Positions 37,520 to 47,316 of a stretch of 64,000 bases of DNA are shown here, one piece after another. The position numbers and the translations under genes are program-made. The notes under the pieces are model-generated. The model worked only from the letters and a program-made list of their open reading frames with translations, was not told the origin of the DNA and ran no database searches. The stretch spans positions 372,001 through 436,000 of the forward strand of contig NZ_QUMW01000009.1 of assembly GCF_003387165.1 (NCBI RefSeq), in the 5' to 3' direction. This DNA is from Jeotgalicoccus halotolerans (GTDB lineage: Bacteria > Bacillota > Bacilli > Staphylococcales > Salinicoccaceae). Each line of letters starts with the position of its first letter. Position 1 is the stretch's first letter.

Positions 37520-37948
37520 TTATTGATTCCACACTCCGATTATCTGTTTGATCACTGTTTTAACTTCATCGTTAATAATTGAAATTTTCATTTCATTGTC
37601 CATATCACTGATTGGAATGCTGTTAATTTTTATATGATCGACGCCTTCTATGTCGATGGAATCAAACGACAAGCTGACTACATGTTTAAAACCGTAGCCC
37701 GTAAGCTGGTCTCTGTACGTTTCAAGCGCCGAACTGTCCCCGCCTACATTTGTTAAAGCTGGAGTAATCATCAGGCGGCCTTTCAGCTGCTTTTCAAGCT
37801 GGATGGTAATAAGCTGAACCAGTTCCAGATTATTTGCATGATGCAGCAGATCGCCGTCAAAATCAATCTTGGCAAAAGGAACGATTGCCGTATCGACAAA
37901 TTCAATTTCATCTTTTAACACACGTAAATCGCGATTATTATAAAGCAC
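37520..37948 (-). CDS. ypiF: DUF2487 family protein YpiF
   Basis: A 142-residue soluble protein with an alternating alpha/beta pattern (VDTAIVPFAKIDF near residue 18, LVQLITIQLEKQLKGRLMITPALT near 42). It sits between ypiB and qcrA as YpiF does in Bacillus, which is the main reason for the name. The start is GTG at 37948, with AGAGG nine bases before it. No biochemical function is known. Confidence 0.85.
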   Translation of the reverse strand: MLYNNRDLRVLKDEIEFVDTAIVPFAKIDFDGDLLHHANNLELVQLITIQLEKQLKGRLMITPALTNVGGDSSALETYRDQLTGYGFKHVVSLSFDSIDIEGVDHIKINSIPISDMDNEMKISIINDEVKTVIKQIIGVWNQ

Positions 37949-37953
37949 AAATA

Positions 37954-38430
37954 CTAACCTCTTTTATCATTTAATTTTTGGAGTTCATCTGTCAGTTCGA
38001 AAAAGCGTTCTTTATCTTTTGACACGAGCGCCTCATCGATTAAAACTTCGAGTTCTTTAATATCTTCCAATAGAATTTCATCGTTTTTCATCAGTTCTTC
38101 AGTTTTCGCCTGATTGTAGCGGACATCGTTTTTTGAGAAGATAAATTCGACGTACAGCTCTTCGGTTTTGTTCAGGTTGAGCTCATGGAAAATCGTCTCG
38201 CCGTCGGCGGTTACCGTGCCGTTCTTTTCAAACATTAAAGTCGGCCGGTTTGTTCTCTTTTCAGCAATACGGAGCTTGCGGCTGAGTCCCGATTTTGTAA
38301 ACGAAATATTATGCGTTATTAGAGGATGGGATTTTATAAAATTTAAAATCCACACTGCAGTATGGTCTTTGAATTCATAATTATACAAACAATAATTTAT
38401 AAAATCTTTTTTAAAACTCGTCTTCCTCAC
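37954..38430 (-). CDS. ypiB: UPF0302 family protein YpiB
   Basis: A 158-residue protein with family features KDFINYCLYNYEFKDHTAVW near the N-terminus, GETIFHELNLNKTEELYVEF in the middle, and a helical C-terminus ELEVLIDEALVSKDKERFFE. The start is GTG at 38430, overlapping the upstream TPR gene by 20 bases, with a weak ribosome site; no better start exists in frame. Position between the TPR gene and ypiF matches Bacillus. Function is unknown. Confidence 0.88.
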   Translation of the reverse strand: MRKTSFKKDFINYCLYNYEFKDHTAVWILNFIKSHPLITHNISFTKSGLSRKLRIAEKRTNRPTLMFEKNGTVTADGETIFHELNLNKTEELYVEFIFSKNDVRYNQAKTEELMKNDEILLEDIKELEVLIDEALVSKDKERFFELTDELQKLNDKRG

Positions 38431-39682
38431 CTGCTATTCGCTCGTAATCCAGCTGCCATTCCAGATTATCGGGTTCTAGTTTGATTAATTTTTCGAGTAC
38501 TTCTTTTTTCTTCGGATGATTGATTTCAATCAGATAGTAATAGAAATCGGCGTAAAATTCTGCTGATTCTCCAATCAGTGCTTCCGCATCTTCGTAATAC
38601 TTAAGTGCTTTTTCGTCATTTTCATTCTCTGCTTCAATTTTCGCAAGAAGGTAAATGGATTCCCCGCTCAGCGCATTGATATCGAGATGTTTAACATACT
38701 CATCGACCGTCTCAGTTTCGCCAGTTTTCAGGATGCTTTCAAACAGCATGAGATAAGCGTCATCGTAGTCTTCATCGAGCGATGTGGCAATAGTGAAGTT
38801 TTCGATGGCTTCTTCCGGTTTGTTCTGCCTGAAGTAAAGGCGCCCGATATGGAAGTATATCAATGCGTTTTTATCATTTTCACGCAGGTAGCGGAGCAGC
38901 GTTTCCAGGGCCTCATCGAGATTATGCTCAGTTTCATAGATGTTCATCAGAAGAATGTAAGCATTGATAAAGTACGGTTCATTATCGATAACTTTATCGA
39001 GAAGAGTTTTCGCACGGTCGTATTCTTTTAAATTGTACTCGAGCAGTGCTTCTTTATAAAAGTCTTCATTTCCGTAGCTTTCGTCCGGCACGTTGTCAAA
39101 ATATGCGCGTGCGTCATCGAAGTTTAAAAGATTTAGGTTAATATCCGCAAGGCGCAGGCTGATGATGATGCCGTTGACTTCCTCAAGACCTTCGTTCAGC
39201 ACTGTTTCGTAAAAACGAATCGCTTCTTCAAGGTCTCCGAGCGTGTAGTAAAGCTCTGCGATTGCAAAGTCGATAATAATATCATCCGTCATCGTTTTCG
39301 CTTCGAATAAGAGACGGACAGCTACATCATTTAAGTTCATCTGCTGGAAGATTTCAGATTTCAGCATCAGCACCGTCGGTGTTTCGGGACTGTTATTAAT
39401 CAGTGTCAGCGCTTCGTCGAGACGCGCTTCATTGATATACGAATCAACGAGATAGCTGATGACGTAATCATCGTGATCAACATTGTCGTTTAAATGTAGG
39501 AAGACCTGTCTTGCCTGATAGTCGAGCCCTGCATTCTGCAGCGCATCACCGAGTAAGAACAAAGCCTCCAGCGATTCATCCGAGTGAAACTGCTCTAAAC
39601 TGTTCAGTATATAATTTAAATCTTCTTCGGGATAAGTCCCCTGCCGGAGCTTATCGATTATACGGAGTATTTCTTCCTGCAT
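38411..39682 (-). CDS. ypiA: Tetratricopeptide-repeat protein (YpiA-like)
   Basis: A 423-residue acidic protein made of about ten TPR or TPR-like helix pairs (for example AIAELYYTLGDLEEAIRFYE, HIGRLYFRQNKPEEAIENFT, DEDYDDAYLMLFESIL). No signal peptide or catalytic motif is visible, so it is presumably a cytoplasmic scaffold or chaperone. Its place directly after aroA and before ypiB matches YpiA of Bacillus. Partner proteins are unknown. Confidence 0.9.
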   Translation of the reverse strand: MQEEILRIIDKLRQGTYPEEDLNYILNSLEQFHSDESLEALFLLGDALQNAGLDYQARQVFLHLNDNVDHDDYVISYLVDSYINEARLDEALTLINNSPETPTVLMLKSEIFQQMNLNDVAVRLLFEAKTMTDDIIIDFAIAELYYTLGDLEEAIRFYETVLNEGLEEVNGIIISLRLADINLNLLNFDDARAYFDNVPDESYGNEDFYKEALLEYNLKEYDRAKTLLDKVIDNEPYFINAYILLMNIYETEHNLDEALETLLRYLRENDKNALIYFHIGRLYFRQNKPEEAIENFTIATSLDEDYDDAYLMLFESILKTGETETVDEYVKHLDINALSGESIYLLAKIEAENENDEKALKYYEDAEALIGESAEFYADFYYYLIEINHPKKKEVLEKLIKLEPDNLEWQLDYERIAGEEDEF

Positions 39683-39683
39683 A

Positions 39684-40973
39684 TTACCGGTCCTTTCTTA
39701 AACCCTCAAGATCACTAACAAACGAAGGGAACGATACGTCTATTGCGCTCTGGTCATCAATTTCAATATTTGTATTCGCAGCTGCCGCCATGACAATCAG
39801 CATCATAATTATACGGTGGTCATGATAGCCTTTAAACAGTTCATCCTGTTTAACTTTTTTATATCCGGGTTTCACTTTAAAACCGTCTTCGTACTCTTCA
39901 AATGATACACCGAATTTTGTCAGCTCCGCAATTACAGCTGTAATGCGGTCTGTTTCTTTAAATCTTAGTTCCTCCGCACCGCGGACAGTGCTCTCACCGT
40001 CAGCAAATACTGCAAGCACCGTGAGAATCGGAATTTCATCAATCAGGCGCGGAATAATATCGCCGCTGATATGGAAAGGTTTTAAATCAGGTGTATACTG
40101 CACTCTGATATCTCCGAACTTCTCACCTTTAGAATCGCGTTCGGTAATTGTAAGCTTGCCCCCGCATGCCTTCACGACGTCGATAATACCTGACCGTGTT
40201 TCGTTCAATGAGACATTTTCAATAGTAATATCAGCATCTTTCGTAATCAGTGCGAGCACGATTAAAAATGCCGCCGATGAAATATCCCCCGGCACGGTCA
40301 CGTCCGAGGCTGAAAGCTTTTTGCCACCCTGTAATTTAACAGTTGTCCCCGAGACGGAAATGTCCGCACCGAACTGCCCCATCATAATCTCTGAATGATT
40401 GCGGGACTGGTGTGTTTCACGCACGATAGTCTCCCCGTCAGTAAACAGTCCAGCAAAAAGTATTGCACTTTTCACCTGGGCAGATGCAACCGGCATATCG
40501 TACTCCAATGGTTTTAATACTGCCGGATGAATATTTACCGGCGGATATCTGCCGTCTTTCAGAGAAATATCAGCACCCATTTCCGACAGCGGTATAACAA
40601 CGCGGTCCATCGGCCGTTTAGCGATTGTTGCGTCACCTTCAACCGATGCAGTAATATTATTAAGACCGGCGAGCAGGCCTGTAATCAACCGTGTTGTTGT
40701 GCCGCTGTTGCCTGTATACAAGACAGCATCAGGTGATATTAAATGGTCATGCCCTTTTGAGACAACTTTAAAATCATCGCCTTCCTGGGTCACTTCCGCG
40801 CCCAGCTGACGCATATTTTCAAAAGTTCTGAGCGTATCCGCGCTGATTAAGGGGCGGTAAATCTGAGTTGTTCCCTCACTCAGTGCACCGAGCATAAGAG
40901 CGCGGTGTGTGATTGACTTATCGCCGGGGACTCTTACAGTGCCTTGAAATGTTCCATTCAGTAATTGTTTCAT
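39684..40973 (-). CDS. aroA: 3-phosphoshikimate 1-carboxyvinyltransferase (EPSP synthase)
   Basis: A 429-residue shikimate pathway enzyme joining phosphoenolpyruvate to shikimate-3-phosphate. It has PGDKSITHRALMLGALSEG (17-35), NSGTTTRLITGLLAG near 90 (PEP-binding), RPMDRVVIPLSEMGA near 125 and RFKETDRITAVIAEL near 340. The motif NSGTTTR rather than LGNAGTAMR places it with the class II, Gram-positive enzymes. It overlaps the end of aroB by four bases. Confidence 0.97.
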   Translation of the reverse strand: MKQLLNGTFQGTVRVPGDKSITHRALMLGALSEGTTQIYRPLISADTLRTFENMRQLGAEVTQEGDDFKVVSKGHDHLISPDAVLYTGNSGTTTRLITGLLAGLNNITASVEGDATIAKRPMDRVVIPLSEMGADISLKDGRYPPVNIHPAVLKPLEYDMPVASAQVKSAILFAGLFTDGETIVRETHQSRNHSEIMMGQFGADISVSGTTVKLQGGKKLSASDVTVPGDISSAAFLIVLALITKDADITIENVSLNETRSGIIDVVKACGGKLTITERDSKGEKFGDIRVQYTPDLKPFHISGDIIPRLIDEIPILTVLAVFADGESTVRGAEELRFKETDRITAVIAELTKFGVSFEEYEDGFKVKPGYKKVKQDELFKGYHDHRIIMMLIVMAAAANTNIEIDDQSAIDVSFPSFVSDLEGLRKDR

Positions 40974-42016
40974 ATGCGCTCCTTTAATGCTGTCAGCATA
41001 TTTTGCAAATCTTCGATTTTTATATCCGTGACAGCAGGGGTATTTTTATCTTCGAATACAACATAGCTTATATAATCACTGCGGTGATTTTTTTTATCTT
41101 TCTGCATAAAGTGCATCATCTCGTCAATATCCATCTCTTTAAGGAGCTGAACCGGATAGCCGTGACGACGTATATAGGCAATGTATGCATCAAGGTCAAA
41201 ACCGGCGCCGTTCAATTCGTTAGATATATAAAGCGCTGCAATGATTCCGAGCATAACTGCCTGCCCGTGGGGAATTTTATATTTATATTCCACAGCATGG
41301 GCCAGCGTATGTCCTAAATTTAAAAACTTGCGGCTGCCCGATTCATGCTCATCTTCGATAACAATTTTCATTTTTGTTTCGATGCCTTTAATGATATAAG
41401 GCGGAAGCGCTGTAATATCGATACTGTTCTCTGTCGCCGCCATAAGTTCATCCAGCAGTGCGGGACTGTGAAGCATCGCATGCTTGAAAACTTCTCCGAA
41501 ACCGCTCAGCACTTCATCTTCCGGCAGCGAATCAAGAAATTCAAGATCATAAATGACAGCCCGGGGGCGGTAAAATGCGCCGATTAAGTTTTTACCATGT
41601 TCGGAATTAATCGCAGTCTTGCCGCCGATAGCGGAATCGTGTGCGAGGAGTGTCGTAGGCACATGAATATAATCCACACCCCGGAGAATAATGCTTGCGA
41701 TAAAACCGCCGGCATCCCCCGTGGCGCCGCCGCCGATAACAACAAGCAGAGAATTCCGCTTGATCCCGGATGCGAGCAGTGCTTCCATAGTGTGCATTAG
41801 AGGAGAAACGTATTTAAACGATTCTCCTCCTGTGACGACCAGCGGCGATATTATAAATGATAATTTTGAATCCTTGTATATATCATAGATATTCTCATCG
41901 ATAATATAGTATACAGATTCGTATTGTTTGGTATAAGTCTGAAGAACATTTTTTAAAATATTCCGGTCAACGTGGATTTTATAATTATTATCTTTATAGG
42001 CCGTCGAAATGTCCAT
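40970..42016 (-). CDS. aroB: 3-dehydroquinate synthase
   Basis: A 348-residue NAD- and zinc-dependent enzyme making 3-dehydroquinate. Motifs: VVIGGGATGDAGGFIASIILRG near 95, HVPTTLLAHDSAIGGKTAIN near 120, and metal ligands in HESGSRKFLNLGHTLAHAVEYK near 245. It starts one base after aroC. The aroC-aroB-aroA cluster feeds chorismate to aromatic amino acids and to menaquinone, which the neighbouring respiratory genes use. Confidence 0.97.
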   Translation of the reverse strand: MDISTAYKDNNYKIHVDRNILKNVLQTYTKQYESVYYIIDENIYDIYKDSKLSFIISPLVVTGGESFKYVSPLMHTMEALLASGIKRNSLLVVIGGGATGDAGGFIASIILRGVDYIHVPTTLLAHDSAIGGKTAINSEHGKNLIGAFYRPRAVIYDLEFLDSLPEDEVLSGFGEVFKHAMLHSPALLDELMAATENSIDITALPPYIIKGIETKMKIVIEDEHESGSRKFLNLGHTLAHAVEYKYKIPHGQAVMLGIIAALYISNELNGAGFDLDAYIAYIRRHGYPVQLLKEMDIDEMMHFMQKDKKNHRSDYISYVVFEDKNTPAVTDIKIEDLQNMLTALKERI

Positions 42017-42017
42017 A

Positions 42018-43184
42018 TTAATACTCGCTTAAACGTTTGTTGTATAGTTCGAGAGAAGCTTTCAGATCACCGAAGTCATCGCTTGGGAATTTGTCTAAAA
42101 TTGCTTCCGCCACTTCGATTGCGACCATGTGTTCAGCGACAATAGATGCAGCCGGCACCGCACAAGGGTCACTGCGTTCAATCGTTGCGGTAAATGCTTC
42201 TTTCGTTTCGATATCGACACTCATCAGCGGTTTGTAAAGCGTCGGTATCGGCTTCATTACTCCGCGGACAACAAGCGGCATTCCCGTTGTCATGCCGCCT
42301 TCGAAACCGCCGAGATTGTTCGAACTGCGGTAAAAACCGTCTTCAGAGTCGAATTTAATTTCATCCTGCACTTTTGAACCTGGAGTTTCAGCCATCTTAA
42401 AGCCCATGCCGAACTCGACACCTTTAAATGCATTAATACTGACGATGCTGCGTGCAATTTTTGCATCGAGTTTACGGTCGTAATGCACGTGTGATCCCAA
42501 GCCTACTGGAGGATTTTCAACGATGACTTCAACGACACCGCCGAGTGTATCTCCTCTCTTCTTCGCGTCATCAATCGTATCTTCAGCCTGTTTTGTTGCC
42601 TCATCTGAAATCATACGCACACTTGAGTCAGCCGATTTTTCACTTAATTCATCGAAATTGTATATACCATCATCTGTAACTTCGCCGATTTTAGTCACGC
42701 GGGAAGTAATATTTATATCGAGAGCATGCAGCAATTCTTTACAGAGGGCACCTACAGCAACACGTGCAGTTGTTTCACGGGCAGAAGAGCGCTCAAGAAT
42801 ATTGCGCAGATCACGGTGGTTGTACTTCATTCCGCCGACGAGATCTGCATGTCCCGGACGCGGTTTCGTAATAATGCGTTTCATTTCCGCTTCTTCTTCT
42901 TCTGTAATCGGCTCGGCTCCCATAATATTGACCCAATGTTTAAAATCATCGTTATTGACTTCCATCATAATCGGACTGCCGAGTGTTTTGCCGTGGCGGA
43001 CGCCTGAACCGAATTCGAACGTATCTTTTTCAATCTGCATACGGCGTCCGCGCCCGTATCCGCCCTGGCGTTTAAACAGCTCCTCCTGCATGCGTTCTTT
43101 GTTAACAGGAAGGTTTGAAGGGAATCCTTCGACAATGGCGTTGACTTTCGGGCCGTGTGATTCTCCTGAAGTTAAAAATCTCAT
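42018..43184 (-). CDS. aroC: Chorismate synthase
   Basis: A 388-residue FMN-dependent enzyme for the last step to chorismate. Signatures: [32 protein letters not shown] near 110, [20 protein letters not shown] near 130, and [20 protein letters not shown] near 335. The start is ATG 43184, six bases after AGAGGTG; the frame to 43193 begins within that ribosome site. First gene of the aro operon, following the ndk terminator. Confidence 0.97.
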   Translation of the reverse strand: MRFLTSGESHGPKVNAIVEGFPSNLPVNKERMQEELFKRQGGYGRGRRMQIEKDTFEFGSGVRHGKTLGSPIMMEVNNDDFKHWVNIMGAEPITEEEEAEMKRIITKPRPGHADLVGGMKYNHRDLRNILERSSARETTARVAVGALCKELLHALDINITSRVTKIGEVTDDGIYNFDELSEKSADSSVRMISDEATKQAEDTIDDAKKRGDTLGGVVEVIVENPPVGLGSHVHYDRKLDAKIARSIVSINAFKGVEFGMGFKMAETPGSKVQDEIKFDSEDGFYRSSNNLGGFEGGMTTGMPLVVRGVMKPIPTLYKPLMSVDIETKEAFTATIERSDPCAVPAASIVAEHMVAIEVAEAILDKFPSDDFGDLKASLELYNKRLSEY

Positions 43185-43219
43185 TGTAAGCACCTCTATC
43201 TGAATTATTTATATATATG

Positions 43220-43251
43220 AAAAAAAGACTGAGTAATGTTATTACCCAGCC
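43220..43251 (-). terminator. Intrinsic terminator after ndk
   Basis: Minus-strand GGCTGGGTAA pairs with TTACTCAGTC (two wobbles), followed by seven T. It lies just after the ndk stop and before aroC. Confidence 0.82.
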
Positions 43252-43263
43252 TGGTTGCAAGTT

Positions 43264-43710
43264 TTAGTAAATCCAAGCGCTATTAGATAGGTCGTAATCT
43301 AATACTTCAGATTCGTCGAAGAATAAGTTAATTTCTCTTTCAGCACTTTCAGGTGAATCTGATCCGTGAATAATGTTTTTACCGACAGTTAAACCGAAAT
43401 CTCCGCGGATTGTTCCAGGAGCAGCTTCCTGAGGGTTTGTAGAACCGACAACTAGACGTGCAGTTTTAATAACATTTTCACCTTCAAGAACCATTGCGAA
43501 AACTGGACCTGAAGTGATGAAGTCTACAAGCTCGCCGAAGAAAGGTCTTTCGCTGTGCTCACCGTAGTGAGTTTTAGCAAGATCTTCAGAGACCTGCATT
43601 AATTTAGCACCGACAACTTTGAAACCTTTGTTTTCTAATCTTTCAACGATAGGTCCGATAAGATTTCTTTGGACACCATCAGGTTTAATCATAAGAAATG
43701 TTTTTTCCAT
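43264..43710 (-). CDS. ndk: Nucleoside diphosphate kinase
   Basis: A 148-residue enzyme balancing nucleoside triphosphates through a phosphohistidine. It has [20 protein letters not shown] at the start, [15 protein letters not shown] in the middle and the active-site [16 protein letters not shown]. The start is ATG 43710, eight bases after AAGGAGC; the frame to 43746 adds 12 residues ahead of it. It sits between hepT and aroC as in Bacillus and Staphylococcus. Confidence 0.97.
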   Translation of the reverse strand: MEKTFLMIKPDGVQRNLIGPIVERLENKGFKVVGAKLMQVSEDLAKTHYGEHSERPFFGELVDFITSGPVFAMVLEGENVIKTARLVVGSTNPQEAAPGTIRGDFGLTVGKNIIHGSDSPESAEREINLFFDESEVLDYDLSNSAWIY

Positions 43711-43775
43711 TATAGTAAGCTCCTTAAATGTGTTTTCGAATATCATTTTATCATTATGTACAGTGTGTTTACAAA

Positions 43776-44729
43776 CTAATTTCGCCTGTTTTTCAACATA
43801 CCGGCAATTTCCGTCAGATAATGTCTAACCGGCTCATCGATATTGCTGATTTCAGCCTCGGCAAGTTCGAGATGTTCCGTGCTGACAGCAAGTGCCTGGT
43901 CCACTGCATCGCTTTTTAATATATAGTCAATTAAAGCGCCCGGATTTTCCTTTGTCAGGGAAAACTGTTCGAGCATCGATTTAAACTCGGAATCCGAGTC
44001 TCTCAAAAGCAGTACAGGCAGCGTATAATGCCCGTTTTTAATATCCGAGTAATTCGGTTTGCCGAGCGTTTTCGTACTGCCGGTAAAATCGAGGCAGTCA
44101 TCGATAATCTGGAAGCTCATGCCGATATGATAGCCGTAAGTCCGGAGTTTCTCCATCAACTCAGCGTCCAGTTTCGCCGCATGAGCGCCGAGTTCAATAC
44201 TGAGCACAATCAGCAGCGCAGTCTTGCGGTAGATTTTTTTGAAATAATCATCCAGTGTCTGAGCGGCATCAAACTGCGTATCAAACTGGACGAGCTCCCC
44301 CTTCACAATTTCCCTGATGCCCGAAGAATAGACTGCATGGAAGGCAGGATTGTTTATTTTACTGACTATCTGCAGGGCAGAAGAAAGCAAATAGTTGCCG
44401 GTATTAACTGCCTGAAAATAGCCTTCTTCATAAAATACAGTCGGTTTGCCCCGGCGGAGCTCACTGTCATCGATAATATCATCATGGACCAGTGTCGCCA
44501 TATGCAGCAGTTCGAGGCTCGCACTTGTTTTCAGTACATCATTATAATGTTCTTCTCCTCCCAGTTTACCGGCAAGTATCGTAAACATGGGACGAAGTTT
44601 CTTTCCCCCAGAGTTAAACAGCTCGAAACTCTTATCGTTAACTATCGTGCCATTTGGTTTCAGTTCCTCTTTAACAATTTTTTTAACACGGGTCAGTTCT
44701 CCCGCCATAAATTTTTTTAAAGATTTCAC
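43776..44729 (-). CDS. hepT: Heptaprenyl diphosphate synthase component II
   Basis: A 317-residue trans-prenyltransferase that builds the menaquinone side chain with HepS. The two aspartate-rich motifs are [18 protein letters not shown] near 75 and [10 protein letters not shown] near 210. The GTG start overlaps the menG stop (GTGA) with AGAGG seven bases upstream. HepT is inactive alone in Bacillus and needs HepS, encoded two genes upstream in the same operon. Confidence 0.95.
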   Translation of the reverse strand: MKSLKKFMAGELTRVKKIVKEELKPNGTIVNDKSFELFNSGGKKLRPMFTILAGKLGGEEHYNDVLKTSASLELLHMATLVHDDIIDDSELRRGKPTVFYEEGYFQAVNTGNYLLSSALQIVSKINNPAFHAVYSSGIREIVKGELVQFDTQFDAAQTLDDYFKKIYRKTALLIVLSIELGAHAAKLDAELMEKLRTYGYHIGMSFQIIDDCLDFTGSTKTLGKPNYSDIKNGHYTLPVLLLRDSDSEFKSMLEQFSLTKENPGALIDYILKSDAVDQALAVSTEHLELAEAEISNIDEPVRHYLTEIAGMLKNRRN

Positions 44730-45430
44730 ATTGCAGCCTCTAGCGGTTTGTAGCCGATATGAGTTGCTGCAGTACCAAATGTATGAGGGATTACTTTGAT
44801 ATTTATATACCCTGAGCGGTGCATCATCATTTTCAACTCAGCTTTTGTTAAAAAGCTGCTCGTCGATTCATACAGCCAGGTATATTCCTGTCCGCTGCCG
44901 GCAATTTTCTGGCCGAGAAACGGCATGATTTTACCGAAATAAATATTAAAACCGAAATTAATCAGGCTGTTTTCAGGATTGGAAGTTTCGAGAATCACAA
45001 GCTGGCCGCCCGGTTTCAGCACGCGGTAAAACTCTTCGACTGCACCTTCATAATCAGGCAGGTTGCGGAGGCCAAAACCGATTGTAATAATATCAAATGA
45101 ATCATCCCCATAGGGAAGATCCGTAGCGTCGCCCTGCACCAGTGTAACATTTTTAAGATCAGCAGTTTTTTTGTCTGCGACTTTCAGCATGTTCTCGCTG
45201 AAATCGAGTCCGGTAATATCAGCGTCTTTATTTTCTTCGGCAAGCTGGATTGTCCAGTCTCCTGTGCCGCAGCACAGGTCGAGCACCTGATGGCCCGGTT
45301 TCACAAAGATTTCCTTGTTCGTCTTGTTGCGCCATATCGTATGCTGATTAAAGCTTATGATATCGTTCATGTGATCGTAATCATCTGAAATGGAATTGAA
45401 GATTGTCTGAATTCTATTTTCTGTTTGCAT
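44726..45430 (-). CDS. menG: Demethylmenaquinone methyltransferase
   Basis: A 234-residue SAM-dependent C-methyltransferase for the final step of menaquinone synthesis. UbiE/MenG motifs: SISDDYDHMNDIISFNQHTI near 15, VLDLCCGTGDWTIQLA near 50, IITIGFGLRNLPDYEGAVEE near 115 and RVLKPGGQLVILETSNP near 140. It shares one base with the hepS stop (TAATG), with AAAGGTG as ribosome site. Confidence 0.96.
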   Translation of the reverse strand: MQTENRIQTIFNSISDDYDHMNDIISFNQHTIWRNKTNKEIFVKPGHQVLDLCCGTGDWTIQLAEENKDADITGLDFSENMLKVADKKTADLKNVTLVQGDATDLPYGDDSFDIITIGFGLRNLPDYEGAVEEFYRVLKPGGQLVILETSNPENSLINFGFNIYFGKIMPFLGQKIAGSGQEYTWLYESTSSFLTKAELKMMMHRSGYINIKVIPHTFGTAATHIGYKPLEAAM

Positions 45431-45936
45431 TAGCTTTCACCTTTTGTATTTATTATGTATGCCAGCTCCGAACGGTTCATGTTTTTAATAAAACAGCCGA
45501 GTACGTCATCGAGGTCAGACTTCACATACCCATTATCTATTAAATACAAAAGCGGTGCAAATAGCAGGTACTTTAATTCGCTGTCGGAAAGTTCAAGCTT
45601 GTGTTCGTACTGTCTGGATTTTTTAGAAGCCAGATTTTTCGAGATTTCAACCATATCGTGAACAACCTGCATTTCTCCGTGGCATGCAAGTGCCGAATAG
45701 AACTCGCTGAAATAATAGTCCCCTGTCAGAACATGCTGTTCGCGCTTGTCCGCAGATGGTATTCTGTCGAGCTGATTTAAAGCATATGTAAATAAAAGAA
45801 CCGCATCACAAATGTGTCTTTTATAAATTATATTTTTATTATCTGAAAAAAATTCAGTAATTTCATTTTGATCCAGCTTTTCAATCAATTCCTGAAGTGT
45901 CGAATCGTTATAGGTTTCCGTGGCTGAATATTTCAT
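45430..45936 (-). CDS. hepS: Heptaprenyl diphosphate synthase component I
   Basis: A 168-residue helical protein, the non-catalytic partner of HepT that sets prenyl chain length. It is weakly conserved; LLFTYALNQLDRIPSADKREQHVLTGDYYFSEFYSAL-type sequence (HVLTGDYYFSEFYSALAC near residue 75) is the best family signature. The start is ATG 45936, four bases after AAGGTGAT. The longer frame to 46119 overlaps hup and is not real. Identity is strongly supported by the order hup-hepS-menG-hepT-ndk. Confidence 0.9.
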   Translation of the reverse strand: MKYSATETYNDSTLQELIEKLDQNEITEFFSDNKNIIYKRHICDAVLLFTYALNQLDRIPSADKREQHVLTGDYYFSEFYSALACHGEMQVVHDMVEISKNLASKKSRQYEHKLELSDSELKYLLFAPLLYLIDNGYVKSDLDDVLGCFIKNMNRSELAYIINTKGES

Positions 45937-45960
45937 AAATATCACCTTATAAATGAATAG

Positions 45961-45983
45961 ACCTAACGTTTCAATGTTAGGCC
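45961..45983 (-). terminator. Weak hairpin after hup
   Basis: GCCTAAC...GTTAGGT stem downstream of hup with a poor T-run. It may reduce but not block transcription into hepS. Confidence 0.4.
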
Positions 45984-45994
45984 TAGTAGATAAA

Positions 45995-46267
45995 TTATTT
46001 AACTGCGTCTTTAAGTGCTTTACCAGCTTTAAATGCAGGTACTTTAGATGCTGGAATTTCGATTTCTTCACCAGACTGCGGGTTGCGGCCTTTTCTTGCA
46101 GCACGGTCACGTACTTCAAAGTTGCCGAATCCGATTAACTGTACTTTTTCACCGTTTTGAAGTGAAGATTGAATTGATTCAAAAACTGCGTCTACTGCAG
46201 CTCCTGCTTCTTTTTTTGTAAGGTCAGCTTTGTCGCTGACAGCGTTGATTAAATCTGTCTTATTCAT
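45995..46267 (-). CDS. hup: HU family nucleoid protein
   Basis: A 90-residue DNA-bending protein that packs the chromosome. It has [20 protein letters not shown], the beta-arm region [20 protein letters not shown] with the HU signature, and [20 protein letters not shown]. It is preceded by AGGAGG nine bases from the ATG, the strongest ribosome site in the window, as expected for an abundant protein. It lies where Bacillus hbs follows spoIVA, but no spoIVA is present. Confidence 0.98.
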   Translation of the reverse strand: MNKTDLINAVSDKADLTKKEAGAAVDAVFESIQSSLQNGEKVQLIGFGNFEVRDRAARKGRNPQSGEEIEIPASKVPAFKAGKALKDAVK

Positions 46268-46315
46268 CTGATAGACCTCCTATAATCTGTATAATGATTT
46301 TATCATTATGTTTTG

Positions 46316-46344
46316 ACTTTACCATACGGCCGTAGGGACTGCAA
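46316..46344 (-). promoter_or_regulatory. Candidate promoter for hup
   Basis: Minus-strand TTGCAG (46344-46339) and TAAAGT (46321-46316), spaced 17, about 50 bases ahead of hup. Moderate match to SigA consensus. Confidence 0.5.
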
Positions 46345-46383
46345 CGGATTTAAACGTTTTTTACTTTAAAAAAAGGGCATAAA

Positions 46384-47103
46384 TTAACTTTTATGCACAC
46401 TCGTCATAAATATGGCTTCGTTATTCTCGTCAACTGTCATTTCAGGCGCATATATCGGCACTATCGGGGTAAGCTCATAAAGAACTTCACGGATATCCTC
46501 GCCCGTTTCAAATTCGAGGCCTTCGTTTTCAATCATCAGATTCAGATCATCTCTGTAATCGACGACAAATTCCTCACCGCCGCTGTAATAGACATTCAGC
46601 TCGCGTCCGGTATAAGGGCTGGTGACAGTCGGATTCTCAGCGAGATTGTAATGTTCCAGGTCAAGCTGATAAACGTTCGGACCAATCTGTTCTCCGAGTT
46701 CGACGTGCTCGCCCATACCATTAATGCGGAGGCTCAGCGAACGCAGCTCTTCGATAATGGCAAGATCCGCAATTTTTACCGTCGGATTATTTTCTGCATC
46801 GAGTATAACATATTGAAAGTTCCCGCCGTTTTCGTACGCTGTTACCGGAATCTCACTTAAGTACTCGGGTACAATTCTGGTAAATTCAACCGGGTATTTT
46901 AAATACTCCGCAGAATCCTCAGTGGTTTTAATCGGCAGGATACCGCCTTCCTTTTCCCTGAAGTTTTCGACTGCGTTCTGTACATTGTCTATATCGGTTT
47001 CAGGCGGAATATTGCTTCCTGCGCGCTCGTCATCAGGATACATGCACCCGGTTAATACGAAGAGCGCCAGTGCTGCAGTTAAAATATAAGTCAGTTTACG
47101 CAT
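46384..47103 (-). CDS. yphF: Lipoprotein of the YphF type (DUF3939)
   Basis: A 239-residue predicted lipoprotein: signal peptide and lipobox MRKLTYILTAALALFVLTGC, with Cys20 the lipidated residue. The mature part is an acidic extracellular domain (VEFTRIVPEYLSEIPVTAYENG, VYQLDLEHYNLAENPTVTSP). Named from its position between yphE-gpsA and hup, as in Bacillus, and its size; function is unknown. The ATG overlaps the yphE stop by eight bases. Confidence 0.8.
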   Translation of the reverse strand: MRKLTYILTAALALFVLTGCMYPDDERAGSNIPPETDIDNVQNAVENFREKEGGILPIKTTEDSAEYLKYPVEFTRIVPEYLSEIPVTAYENGGNFQYVILDAENNPTVKIADLAIIEELRSLSLRINGMGEHVELGEQIGPNVYQLDLEHYNLAENPTVTSPYTGRELNVYYSGGEEFVVDYRDDLNLMIENEGLEFETGEDIREVLYELTPIVPIYAPEMTVDENNEAIFMTSVHKS

Positions 47104-47302
47104 GTGTGGATCCTCCGATAACTAAAATCATCAGGAGAAAAGCGAGTATTAAGAGCACCCACGCCACTAAAGAAACGATAACGCTGACAAAACGAATAGT
47201 AATAACAAATCTTGCCAGATATATTAAGACCGCCGCAAGTGCCATAAAGCCGATTGACACAAATGACACCCACATTAAGTCCATTCTTGAAATATCAAAC
47301 AT
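47096..47302 (-). CDS. yphE: Small membrane protein YphE (DUF2768)
   Basis: A 68-residue protein with two hydrophobic helices (about 10-32 and 38-61) and little else. The DUF2768 family (YphE) occupies exactly this place between gpsA and yphF in Bacillus. The overlap with yphF suggests translational coupling. Function is unknown. Confidence 0.82.
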   Translation of the reverse strand: MFDISRMDLMWVSFVSIGFMALAAVLIYLARFVITIRFVSVIVSLVAWVLLILAFLLMILVIGGSTHA

Positions 47303-47316
47303 ATATTTACCTCTAA

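Noticed and set aside
42523-43203. 226-codon plus-strand frame opposite aroC
   Set aside because: Antisense to a conserved enzyme; composition and lack of a ribosome site indicate a shadow frame.
44028-44720. 230-codon plus-strand frame opposite hepT
   Set aside because: It lies entirely within hepT, which has both prenyltransferase aspartate motifs; no promoter or family features.
45937-46119. N-terminal extension of hepS overlapping hup
   Set aside because: It is antisense-free but overlaps the HU gene in another frame; a good ribosome site and family-like start occur at 45936.
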